A stretch of DNA of 64,000 bases from WHTI01 sp963826105. GTDB taxonomy: Bacteria; Actinomycetota; CADDZG01; WHSQ01. Made by a program: the position numbers and the translations under genes. The stretch lies in the NCBI GenBank assembly GCA_963826105.1, contig CAWGWA010000008.1, positions 124,001-188,000 of the forward strand, in the 5' to 3' direction. Positions 15,083 through 23,064 of this stretch are shown here, piece after piece (positions within the stretch are counted from its first letter, which is position 1; each line of letters starts with the position of its first letter). The notes under the pieces were generated by a model. The model was not told where the DNA came from. It did no database searches and saw nothing but the letters and a program-made list of their open reading frames with translations.

Positions 15083-15964
15083 ATGGCAGATTACGAAGTT
15101 GAGATAAGCATCCGTGAGCTGACGAAGTCTTTCGGAGCTCAGACGGTGCTCGAGGACATCACTTTCGATGTCCCGAAAGGGAAGATAACGGTCGTCCTCG
15201 GTCCGTCCGGGACGGGTAAGTCCGTCTTTCTCAAGCACCTCGTCGGACTTCTCAAGCCCGATCGTGGCGAGATCTGGATCGGCGACAAGAACGTTCCGGC
15301 TCTCAACGAGAAAGAGTTGTATGAGGTACGCAGAAAGTTCGGCGTCCTCTTCCAGGACGGTGCCCTGTTCGGATCGATGAACATCTACGACAACGTCGCT
15401 TTCCCCCTCCGCGAACACACCAAGAAGAAGGAAAGCGAGATCAACGACATCTGCTCCGAGAAGCTCGAGATGGTTGGTCTCGTGGGCGCCGAGAAGAAGC
15501 TCCCCGGTGAGATCTCCGGAGGTATGAAGAAGCGAGCCGGCCTCGCCAGGGCCCTCGTCCTCGACCCCGAGATCGTCCTCTTCGATGAGCCGGACTCCGG
15601 GCTCGACCCCGTCCGTACCGCGTTCCTCAACGAACTGATCAAGGACCTCAACAAGCAGCTCGAGGCGACCTTCATGGTCGTCACCCACGACATCCCCACG
15701 GCCAAGAACGTCTCCGACTACATCGGGATGCTCTACCGGAGGAACCTGGTGAAGTTCGGACCGGTCAGCGAGATGTTCGAGTCGGACATCCCGGTCGTCA
15801 GGCAGTTCCTGTCCGGCTCGACCGAAGGCCCCATCGGGATGTCGGAAGAGAAGGACCAGACCAAGACGGTGAAGAGCTCCTCGGGCATGACTGCGGCGGA
15901 GGTCGAGGAGATGGAGCGGGAGGCGGGCGCCCCCGACGAGGCCACGACTGGATCGGGCGGATAG
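15083..15964 (+). CDS. mceG: Mce/MlaF-type ABC transporter ATPase
   Basis: 293-residue cytoplasmic ATPase that powers Mce lipid import. Walker A is GPSGTGKS, the signature is ISGGMKKRAGLARAL (the M-K/R-K-R form is typical of MlaF/MceG), and Walker B is VLFDEPDSGLDP, followed by the switch His in VVTHD. A C-terminal extension of about 40 residues rich in Glu and Lys follows, as in MceG. The ATG at 15083 has GGGGGAG 6 nt upstream. In mycobacteria mceG is unlinked to mce operons; here it is the first gene of the operon, directly before two YrbE pairs. Confidence 0.93.
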   Translation: MADYEVEISIRELTKSFGAQTVLEDITFDVPKGKITVVLGPSGTGKSVFLKHLVGLLKPDRGEIWIGDKNVPALNEKELYEVRRKFGVLFQDGALFGSMNIYDNVAFPLREHTKKKESEINDICSEKLEMVGLVGAEKKLPGEISGGMKKRAGLARALVLDPEIVLFDEPDSGLDPVRTAFLNELIKDLNKQLEATFMVVTHDIPTAKNVSDYIGMLYRRNLVKFGPVSEMFESDIPVVRQFLSGSTEGPIGMSEEKDQTKTVKSSSGMTAAEVEEMEREAGAPDEATTGSGG

Positions 15965-15973
15965 GGATCCTTA

Positions 15974-16747
15974 TTGGCGAAGCCGGTACGGACGCTCGTC
16001 GTCGAGACGGGCAACATGTTCGCCATCACCCTCGAAGCGCTGCGCGTGATGTGGAAGCCGCCGTACCCGTGGCGTGAATTCGTCCGTCAGTCGTGGTTCA
16101 TCGCCAGCGTCGCGATGTTTCCCGCGGTCCTCGTCGCCATCGCCTTCGGGGCAACGATCGCCCTCCAGGTCGGTAACGTTGCCCGGCAGCTAGGCGCCGA
16201 GTCCCAGACCGGTGCGGCCATGGTCCTGGCGGTCGTCCGTGAGGCTGCTCCCATCGTCGCCGCCCTGCTGATCGCGGGTGCGGGTGGCTCCGCCATGTGC
16301 GCCGACATCGGCTCGCGCAAGATCCGCGACGAGATCGACGCTATGCAGGTGCTCGCGGTCGATCCGATCGCAACGCTCGTCGTTCCCCGGATCTGGGCCG
16401 CCGTGTTCGTGGCCATGCTGCTCGACGGTTTCGTTTCCGTAGCCGGGATCGCCGGCGGCTACTTCTTCAACGTGGTGATCCAGGGAGGTACGCCTGGTGC
16501 GTATCTCGCCTCGTTCAGCCTCCTCGCTCAAACCGCCGACCTCACGGTCGCCATCCTCAAAGCCGGCATCTTTGGGCTGATCGCGGCCATGGTCGCCGTC
16601 TATTTCGGCTTCTACGCACGCGGTGGGCCCAAAGGCGTGGGCGATGCGGTCAACCGGGCCGTGGTCGTCACGTTCATGCTCGTGTTCTTCGTGAACTTCA
16701 TCCTCACCGCCCTGTACTTCGCGATCGTTCCGCAGAAGTTCGGGTGA
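15974..16747 (+). CDS. YrbE/MlaE-family permease, first pair, A subunit
   Basis: 257-residue integral membrane permease of the MlaE/YrbE family, with the conserved cytoplasmic coupling region GGSAMCADIGSRKIRDEIDAMQVLAVDP and a C-terminal motif GGPKGVGDAVNRAVVV. It forms the membrane channel of the Mce importer together with the next gene product. The start is read as TTG 15974, preceded by AGGGAT. It follows the ATPase by 9 bp. Confidence 0.9.
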   Translation: MAKPVRTLVVETGNMFAITLEALRVMWKPPYPWREFVRQSWFIASVAMFPAVLVAIAFGATIALQVGNVARQLGAESQTGAAMVLAVVREAAPIVAALLIAGAGGSAMCADIGSRKIRDEIDAMQVLAVDPIATLVVPRIWAAVFVAMLLDGFVSVAGIAGGYFFNVVIQGGTPGAYLASFSLLAQTADLTVAILKAGIFGLIAAMVAVYFGFYARGGPKGVGDAVNRAVVVTFMLVFFVNFILTALYFAIVPQKFG

Positions 16748-16751
16748 CGTG

Positions 16752-17609
16752 ATGGCACAAGCTCAGGGGCTCCTCCGGCGCACCGTCTCGCTTCCGAAGC
16801 GCGCCGGCGAACGCTTCCTTAATGGTCTCGAGGGTCTAGGCGCACAGCTCGGGTTCATGGGCAAGTCGCTCGGCGACATGGTCTTCGCGACCAAGCACGT
16901 GAGCGAGATCGCTCGCCTCATCTCCGAGATCACACTCGGGGCAGGCGCGTTGATCGTGGGAGCAGGCACCGCCGGTGTCATCTTCTTCATGTCCTTCTTC
17001 ACCGGCACTCAGGTCGGACTCGAGGGCTTCAAAGGGCTGCAATTGATCGGGGCGGAGGCGTTCACTGGATTCCTCGCCGCCTTCGCCAACACCCGTGAGA
17101 TCACTCCCCTGATCGCGGGAGTCACGCTCGCCGCACAGGTGGGCGCCGGCTTCACCGCGGAGCTCGGCGCCATGCGCGTCAACGAAGAGATCGACGCCCT
17201 CGAGGTCATGGGGGTCAGACCGGTCCCGTACCTCGTTTCCACGAGGATCATCGCCCTGGTGACCGCGATCATCCCGCTGTACCTGATCGCCCTATTCGCC
17301 TCCTACTTCGCCACCCGCGTGGTGGTGGTCGATCTGCTCGGCTTATCCGAGGGCACCTATAGCCACTACTTCACGCTGTTCCTGCCTCCCATCGACGTCC
17401 TCTATTCCTTGATGAAGGCCGTCACTTTCGCGGTCGCGGTAGCCCTGATCCACTGCTATTACGGCTTCAACGCGACCGGCGGTCCCGCCGGCGTCGGTAT
17501 CGCGGTCGGCAAGGCGATCCGGGCCTCGATCGTGGCGGTCAACATCCTTAACCTGGTGATGTCGGCCTTCATGTGGGGAGTAACGGACACCATCCGCATC
17601 GCCGGCTAG
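16752..17609 (+). CDS. YrbE/MlaE-family permease, first pair, B subunit
   Basis: 285-residue permease with the family coupling segment AELGAMRVNEEIDALEVMGV and the C-terminal GGPAGVGIAVGKAIRAS. Five or so transmembrane helices. It starts 4 bp after the A-subunit stop (ATG 16752; a GTG 3 nt earlier is possible). It pairs with the upstream YrbE as the heterodimeric permease of the lipid transporter. It is followed by a 268-bp interruption that carries tandem hairpin repeats. Confidence 0.9.
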   Translation: MAQAQGLLRRTVSLPKRAGERFLNGLEGLGAQLGFMGKSLGDMVFATKHVSEIARLISEITLGAGALIVGAGTAGVIFFMSFFTGTQVGLEGFKGLQLIGAEAFTGFLAAFANTREITPLIAGVTLAAQVGAGFTAELGAMRVNEEIDALEVMGVRPVPYLVSTRIIALVTAIIPLYLIALFASYFATRVVVVDLLGLSEGTYSHYFTLFLPPIDVLYSLMKAVTFAVAVALIHCYYGFNATGGPAGVGIAVGKAIRASIVAVNILNLVMSAFMWGVTDTIRIAG

Positions 17610-17877
17610 GGATCGGATTGCCCGAAATGTACCTTTGACCTGCGCTTTTGTTGTGCAGATGCACTGCGGAGGGCGTTTCTGGGGCAGGAACGTACTTGGC
17701 TACGTAGAACGCTTAGGTAAGGCCAAACAGCACGAGCGGTTCGCCTCGGCGTAACCGCCAAACAGCACGAGCGGTTCGCCTCGGCGTAACCGCCAAACAG
17801 CACGAGCGGTTCGCCTCGGCGTAACCGCCAAACATACGTAGTTCGGCGGACGCTTCATCCTGTCCGTTACAGGTACA
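17610..17877. other. Interruption between the two YrbE pairs
   Basis: 268 bp without a convincing gene inside an otherwise tightly packed operon. It holds the tandem hairpin array (17725-17834), a 9-bp inverted repeat AATGTACCT (17626-17634) / AGGTACATT (17871-17879) flanking that array, and two near-identical direct copies TGTCCGTTACAGG (17861-17873) and TGTCCATTACGGG (17879-17891) just before the next gene. It may contain a promoter for the downstream yrbE-mce block or an RNA processing site. Confidence 0.6.
17725..17834. repeat. Three tandem 35-bp hairpin repeats
   Basis: Three identical 35-bp units start at 17725, 17760 and 17795, followed by a 5-bp remnant. Each unit holds GCGGTTCGCC-TC-GGCG-T-AACCGC, which folds into a 10-bp stem with one bulge. 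The core CGCCTCGGCG and the flanking AGCGG and AACA are shared with the single hairpin copies at 18747, 61530 and 14002, so these are members of one family. There are no spacers between the units. Confidence 0.9.
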
Positions 17878-18708
17878 TTGTCCATTACGGGCAGAAGAGC
17901 AGCGGGGGGATGCGCGATCGCTTCACCAGCAGTTTCTCTACGGAAAAAGTCGTTTGCGTTCCTCGAAGAGACCGGTCGGATGTTCTCGATCGGGCTCGAG
18001 GCGCTGCACACCTCATTTCGCCGTCCGTGGCCCCTTCAGGAGTTTCTGAACCAGGCGTGGTTCCTCATGAAGGTGACCACCCTCCCCGTCATCCTCATCT
18101 CCATCCCGTTCGGGATGATCATCTCGCTCCACGTTGGCTCGTTCCTCCGAGACCTGGGGGCCGAGGCGCACATGGGTGCGGCGATGGTCCTTGCGGTCGT
18201 CCGTGAGGAAGCTCCCGTCGCAACCGCCCTGCTGATCGCCGGAGTGGGCGGATCCGCGATGTGTGCCGACCTGGGCAGCCGAAGGATCCGAGACGAGATC
18301 GACGCGATGGAAGTCCTCGGCATCGACACCGTCCACCGCTTGATCATGCCGCGCATCTTCGCGGCCACCATGGTCGCCGTTCTTCTCGACGCGATCGTGT
18401 CGATCGCAGGCATCGCCGGTGGTTGGTTCTTTGCGATCGTCGTGCAGCACGGGACGACCTCTTCCTACTTCGGCTCCTTCAACGAGCTGTCCCAGCTCGC
18501 CGACCTGTTCATGGCGCTGCTGAAGGCATTGATCTTCGGGTACGTCGCCGGGACCGTCGCTTGCTACAAGGGGTTCTACGTAAAGGGTGGTCCGAAGGGG
18601 GTCGGCGAGGCGGTCAAGCAATCCGTTGTCGTGACCTTCATCTTCCTGTTCTTCCTCAACTTCATCCTGACGGCGCTGTACTTCAACTTCGTTCCACAGA
18701 AGCTATGA
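17878..18708 (+). CDS. YrbE/MlaE-family permease, second pair, A subunit
   Basis: Permease of about 276 residues, clearly related to the first A subunit (GGSAMCADLGSRRIRDEIDAMEVLGID; GGPKGVGEAVKQSVVV) but diverged, especially at the N terminus. The start is uncertain: TTG 17878 gives an N-terminal tail of ~25 residues not seen in the paralogue, and no ATG or GTG lies near the expected start before SLRKKSFAFLEETG. It lies after the repeat-bearing interruption. Two A/B pairs before a single set of Mce genes is unusual, since mycobacterial mce operons have one pair. Confidence 0.85.
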   Translation: MSITGRRAAGGCAIASPAVSLRKKSFAFLEETGRMFSIGLEALHTSFRRPWPLQEFLNQAWFLMKVTTLPVILISIPFGMIISLHVGSFLRDLGAEAHMGAAMVLAVVREEAPVATALLIAGVGGSAMCADLGSRRIRDEIDAMEVLGIDTVHRLIMPRIFAATMVAVLLDAIVSIAGIAGGWFFAIVVQHGTTSSYFGSFNELSQLADLFMALLKALIFGYVAGTVACYKGFYVKGGPKGVGEAVKQSVVVTFIFLFFLNFILTALYFNFVPQKL

Positions 18709-18746
18709 ATCGAACACGAGTTGCCCGGGTAGCCCGCACGGATCAC

Positions 18747-18778
18747 GAAGCGGGCCGCCTCGGCGGGACGCAGAACAA
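18747..18778 (-). repeat. Hairpin repeat copy between yrbE genes
   Basis: 32 bp that, read on the minus strand, are identical to the copy at 61530-61561, with stem CCGCC-GA-GGCGG. It sits in the 85-bp gap between the A and B permease genes of the second pair, where the first pair has only 4 bp. Confidence 0.85.
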
Positions 18779-18793
18779 AGTGGGGGTTATGTA

Positions 18794-19648
18794 GTGGCAG
18801 GCAGAGTGGTGGCGAGGCCGCGGTTCCGATTCTTCGGGCGCGCCGTTCGCTCGACCGCGAAGCCATTCGAAGAGATCGAGCGGCAGTTCGCGTTCTACGC
18901 CAGCGTCGGAAAGGCGATGCCTGCGGCCCTCCGCTACCGGAACCAGATCCTCACCATGACGTCGGAGATCGCTATCGGCGCCGGGGCGATCGTGTTCGGG
19001 GCCGGGATGTTCTTCGTGATCTCGTCGATGTCGTTCTTCACCGGTACTCAGGTCGGACTCGAGGGCTTCCAGGGCCTCCAGCAGATCGGTGCCGAGGCCT
19101 TCGTAGGTCTCGTGTCCTCGTGGGCCAACACCCGTGAGATCACCCCGTTGATCGCCGGCATCGCTCTCGCAGCACAGGTCGGTTCGGGCTTCACCGCCGA
19201 GATCGGAGCCGCGCGCATCTCGGAGGAGATCGACGCACTCGAAGTCATGGCGATCCCATCGATCACCTACATGGTGGCGACGAGGGTCTGGGCCGCATTG
19301 ATCACGATCACCCCGCTCTACCTTGCGGCGCTGTTCGCGTCGTACATGGCGACCCAGGCGATCGTCACCAAGTTCTTCGCCCTGTCCTCTGGTACGTACA
19401 CGCACTACTTCCAGCTGTTCCTGCCGCCGGTCGACATCTTCTACAGCCTGATAAAGGCGCTGGTGTTCGCCGTCGTAGTGACCTTGATCCACTGCTACTA
19501 CGGCTACAACGCGTCCGGCGGTCCGGCAGGCGTAGGTGTCGCCGCCGGTCGGGCGCTGCGCACCTCGATCGTCTCGGTTGTGTTGCTGAACCTCCTGCTC
19601 TCCCTGCTCATGTGGGGCGGCGGCGACACGGTGAGGATCGCAGGATGA
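18794..19648 (+). CDS. YrbE/MlaE-family permease, second pair, B subunit
   Basis: 284 residues with the coupling segment ARISEEIDALEVMAI and C-terminal GGPAGVGVAAGRALRTS, paralogous to the first B subunit. Multiple transmembrane helices. The start is GTG 18794. The stop overlaps the first Mce gene as ATGA, so this pair, rather than the first, is translationally coupled to the Mce proteins. Confidence 0.9.
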   Translation: MAGRVVARPRFRFFGRAVRSTAKPFEEIERQFAFYASVGKAMPAALRYRNQILTMTSEIAIGAGAIVFGAGMFFVISSMSFFTGTQVGLEGFQGLQQIGAEAFVGLVSSWANTREITPLIAGIALAAQVGSGFTAEIGAARISEEIDALEVMAIPSITYMVATRVWAALITITPLYLAALFASYMATQAIVTKFFALSSGTYTHYFQLFLPPVDIFYSLIKALVFAVVVTLIHCYYGYNASGGPAGVGVAAGRALRTSIVSVVLLNLLLSLLMWGGGDTVRIAG

Positions 19649-20700
19649 TCAGGAAGATCGGCGTCATCCTCATCGGCTGCCTACTCATCGGCGTGCTGGG
19701 AACGGGCATCTACGTCGGCGTTCGCTCCGCCTACGGCGCTTACGACGACTACTACTACGTCACCGGATCCTTCGAGCGTGCCGGTCAACAGGTCCAACTC
19801 GGCACCGACGTGAGGGTCAGGGGCGTAAACATCGGCAAGGTCAGCGACATCGCGCTGGTCGACCGCCGCGCGCAGCTCACCCTCCAGATCGAAGCAGAGC
19901 ACAAGATCGCCTCGGACGCCGAGGCCGTCATCTCGCTCAAGACGTTCCTGGGCTCCAAGTACATCGACCTCCAGTTCGATCCTTCGAGCACGGCCGCACC
20001 GCTCGAGGATGGCGACGAGCTCGCGATGACGCACGTGGGGCCCGAGCTGGAAGACGCTCTCGATGACGGCACCAAGGTGCTCGATGCGATCGATGCCGAG
20101 GACCTCGCGACGGTCGTATCGGAGCTAGCCAAGGCCTCCCGGGGACACGGCGATGACATCTCGCGCGGCTTACAGGCGAACGCAGACCTCTCCAGCATCT
20201 TCGCCGCCACGCGCGAAGACCAGATCACGGCGTTCGAAGACTTCGACGAGGTTTTCGCCGCACTCGAGCCGAGGGCTGAGGATCTCAACGCCCTGGCCGA
20301 AGCGATGAACGAAGGTGCTCCTGTCTATGCATCGGACGAGGCGCAGGGCGCGTTCAGCCGTGCATTGACCAACCTGGTTCCGTTCGCAGACAACCTCTCG
20401 GACATCATCATCCTCGAGCGTCCTGCCTTGGACCAGATGTACGACGCTGGGGACCGCGTTCTCTCCGCGATCGCCACAAACTCCGGGGGCTTCGAGAACG
20501 TCGTCCATGGTCTCTATCGCTACGTCTTCAAACTCGGAGGAGCGATCGAGAGCAACCTGTTGTCCGACGGCAGCGCCGCCGCAGGGTTCACGAACTTCAT
20601 CGGTGGCAACACACAGGAGGAAGACATCACCCAGGTATGCACCGCGCTTCCCCCCGATGTGCGCAAGGACATCCCGCTCTGCGAGGGCGTGAAGCCATGA
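19645..20700 (+). CDS. Mce family substrate-binding protein 1 (MceA position)
   Basis: 351 residues: an N-terminal membrane anchor (residues ~4-25), then the MlaD/Mce domain (YYYVTGSFERAGQQVQLGTDVRVRGVNIGKVSDI, broken here only by description) at ~35-130, and a long helical region that in Mce proteins forms the lipid-conducting needle across the envelope. The C-terminal region has two Cys. The ATG at 19645 overlaps the YrbE stop (ATGA). It is the first of six overlapping mce genes, which assemble as a heterohexamer. Confidence 0.9.
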   Translation: MIRKIGVILIGCLLIGVLGTGIYVGVRSAYGAYDDYYYVTGSFERAGQQVQLGTDVRVRGVNIGKVSDIALVDRRAQLTLQIEAEHKIASDAEAVISLKTFLGSKYIDLQFDPSSTAAPLEDGDELAMTHVGPELEDALDDGTKVLDAIDAEDLATVVSELAKASRGHGDDISRGLQANADLSSIFAATREDQITAFEDFDEVFAALEPRAEDLNALAEAMNEGAPVYASDEAQGAFSRALTNLVPFADNLSDIIILERPALDQMYDAGDRVLSAIATNSGGFENVVHGLYRYVFKLGGAIESNLLSDGSAAAGFTNFIGGNTQEEDITQVCTALPPDVRKDIPLCEGVKP

Positions 20701-21854
20701 GGTTCAACGTTGGGATTCTCGTCAAGGTGACCGTCTTCTCGATCATCTGCGTGCTCTTCACGGTGGCGCTAGGCATGCGGCTGTCCAACCGCGGACTGTT
20801 CGTCCGCGAGAAACTCTACGAAGCCGAGTTCGAGAATGCTGCGGGCGTCGTAAAGGGCGACTCCGTGAAGATCGCCGGCGTGGACGTCGGAGCCGTTAAG
20901 GGCTTCCACATCGAGGATGGGATAGCCGTCGTCGAATTCACCGTCAAAGACAACGTCGAGATCCCGAACGACTCGAGTGCCGCGATCCGGTGGCGCAACG
21001 TGCTCGGCCAGCGTTTCCTCTACGTCTTCCCGGGGACCAGCACGGAAGCCATGAAGGAAGGCGATCGGATCCCCGTGGCCCGGACCGAGAAGGCCGGCGA
21101 TATCGGCGAGCTGCTCAACAACCTCGGCCCGATCCTTCAAGCGATCGATCCTGACAAGGCGAACGCGTTCCTCGACAGCGTCAACACCGCGCTTATCGGG
21201 AATGAGGTCGCAGCACGTCAGCTGATCGACAACACCGCCGGCCTCGCCTCCGAGCTCGCCACCGTGCAGGACCGCATCGCAAGCGTGGTGGACTCCTCGG
21301 ACGAGGTCCTGAATGTCTATGCCAGCCAGGACGATGCTCTGGGACAGATCCTCGACCACCTCAATTCCGTCGGCGGTGCCCTGCAATCCACAACCGGTGA
21401 TCTCAACACGGTCCTGTCTGACTTCTCGGTCGTGCAGCGTCACCTCAACCAACTCGTCACGGATAACCGCGGGAACATCGACGCGACGCTCGCCGATCTG
21501 AGCGATGTCTCGGAGACCCTCGCGGACAACAAGGAGCAGCTCGCGCAGACCCTGTGCACGCTGCCGCAAGGGGTCGCCGGGTACTTCCAGACAACAAGCT
21601 GGGGTGAATGGTTCAACGTGCGGGTCGTCGAAGTCGTGATCATGGACTCCGAGAGCAACACGATCGTGTCCCAGAAAGAAACCGCCGAGCAGCGGGGAGA
21701 AGACGCCCCGCCGGCCACCACCAACTGCGGCGCGACCTACAAGCCTCCGCCTGGTGCCACCGGCACCGAGGGCGGACTACCTCCCGAGCAAGTGACCGAT
21801 TCCATGGATGCGATCCTGGAGTTCCTACTCGAGGAGGAGCGCAAGGATGCGTAA
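20697..21854 (+). CDS. Mce family protein 2 (MceB position)
   Basis: 385 residues. N-terminal anchor (FNVGILVKVTVFSIICVLF), Mce domain with the motif DSVKIAGVDVGAVKG at about 55-70, then a long helical, coiled-coil-like stretch (~150-300), and a low-complexity tail with a conserved-looking CGATYKPPPG segment. ATGA overlap with the preceding gene at 20697. One of six subunits of the lipid-translocating Mce complex. Confidence 0.9.
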   Translation: MRFNVGILVKVTVFSIICVLFTVALGMRLSNRGLFVREKLYEAEFENAAGVVKGDSVKIAGVDVGAVKGFHIEDGIAVVEFTVKDNVEIPNDSSAAIRWRNVLGQRFLYVFPGTSTEAMKEGDRIPVARTEKAGDIGELLNNLGPILQAIDPDKANAFLDSVNTALIGNEVAARQLIDNTAGLASELATVQDRIASVVDSSDEVLNVYASQDDALGQILDHLNSVGGALQSTTGDLNTVLSDFSVVQRHLNQLVTDNRGNIDATLADLSDVSETLADNKEQLAQTLCTLPQGVAGYFQTTSWGEWFNVRVVEVVIMDSESNTIVSQKETAEQRGEDAPPATTNCGATYKPPPGATGTEGGLPPEQVTDSMDAILEFLLEEERKDA

Positions 21855-23064
21855 GCCCTTCTCCGGAGGTCGGAAGTCCTTCCTCGAACGCAACCAGATC
21901 GTCATCGGCATCTCCGGCGTCATCTTCGTTCTGCTCGGTTCCGTTCTCGCCCTGCTGCTGTCGGGCGGCGTCTTCGCCGACACCTACAAAGTGACGGCGG
22001 TCTTCACCGATGCCGCCGGAGTCCGCAGCGGTGACGACGTTACCGTCGCCGGGCTCGATGCCGGGTCGATCGGGTCCGTAACGATCAAGGACGGGATGGT
22101 CGAGATCGAGCTCAAGGTCAACTCCGACGTTGAGATGCCCTCCGACTCGGATGCGAGCATCGTTGTGGAGACGGTACTCGGACGGAAATCGGTCGAGTTG
22201 ATCGCAGGAAACTCCGACACCGCCTTGGCAGAAGGAGATGTGATCCCGATCGAGCGCACCACGACCCCGATCGAGATCGCCGACCTCAACGATGCGTCCG
22301 TCTCTCTCCTCGAGCGATCCGACGCTGAGGCGCTCGAACAGCTGATGGTCGAGGTGACCAACATCACCAAGGGCAAGGAACAGCAGATCGGAACCGTGAT
22401 CGACGGACTCGCCGACGTGACGGCGGCGCTCGATTCCAAGAAGCAGGAGCTCGAGCGGTTGATCGAATCGATGTCGACCCTCTCGACAACGTTCGCGTCG
22501 CGCGACGACGAGATCGTGAGCCTGATCGATCGCTACAACGTCGTACTCGGCAACCTCGCCGAGCGCAGGGACGACCTGACCGCGCTGGTGGAGAACACGG
22601 ACGAGGCCTCGCATGAGGTCGCCGATCTCGTGAAGCGGAACCGCCCGGCGCTGGACTCGACTCTCCTGTCACTGTCGGAGGCCCTCAAGGTCGTCGACAA
22701 GCACCAGCTCGACATCGCAGCCACGATCCCCTACCTCGAGGCCTCGGTCCGCGGTTACTCCTCGGTCGGCTACTCGCAGGGGGTCCCCAACCGATGGGCG
22801 AACATCTTCGTTCAGTCCCTGGGCCCGGTCGGCATCGACGCTATCGCCGGCCCCTGTGGCCTGGTGGATCAAGCGCTCGACGAGATCCTCGGACCCGACC
22901 CCAGGGGTTGCGAACACGAGAATGAGGAGCTGCCGGTGCCGGGAGGCAACGAGCCTCCCGACGATGGTGGCGAGGATCCCGCTCTGCCCGAGCTCCCCGG
23001 AGTGCCTTCCCTGCCGGGAGACATCGGTGACCTGTTCGACGATCTCTTCGGAGGTGTTCTGTGA
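21847..23064 (+). CDS. Mce family protein 3 (MceC position)
   Basis: 405 residues: membrane anchor (~17-40), Mce domain with VRSGDDVTVAGLDAGSIGSV (~58-77), long helical region with heptad-like repeats (~150-310), and a Pro/Asp/Glu-rich C-terminal tail. The ATG at 21847 lies 8 bp inside the preceding gene. It follows an AGGAGG-like sequence, so it can recruit ribosomes itself. Subunit of the Mce hexamer. Confidence 0.9.
   Translation: MRKPFSGGRKSFLERNQIVIGISGVIFVLLGSVLALLLSGGVFADTYKVTAVFTDAAGVRSGDDVTVAGLDAGSIGSVTIKDGMVEIELKVNSDVEMPSDSDASIVVETVLGRKSVELIAGNSDTALAEGDVIPIERTTTPIEIADLNDASVSLLERSDAEALEQLMVEVTNITKGKEQQIGTVIDGLADVTAALDSKKQELERLIESMSTLSTTFASRDDEIVSLIDRYNVVLGNLAERRDDLTALVENTDEASHEVADLVKRNRPALDSTLLSLSEALKVVDKHQLDIAATIPYLEASVRGYSSVGYSQGVPNRWANIFVQSLGPVGIDAIAGPCGLVDQALDEILGPDPRGCEHENEELPVPGGNEPPDDGGEDPALPELPGVPSLPGDIGDLFDDLFGGVL

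Noticed and set aside
17725..17834. Possible CRISPR array
   Set aside because: The 35-bp units are directly abutting with no spacers and there are no cas genes.
17837..17850. TACGTAG motifs at 17701 and 17835 as an attachment site
   Set aside because: Only 7 bp, palindromic by chance, and no integrase or tRNA gene nearby.
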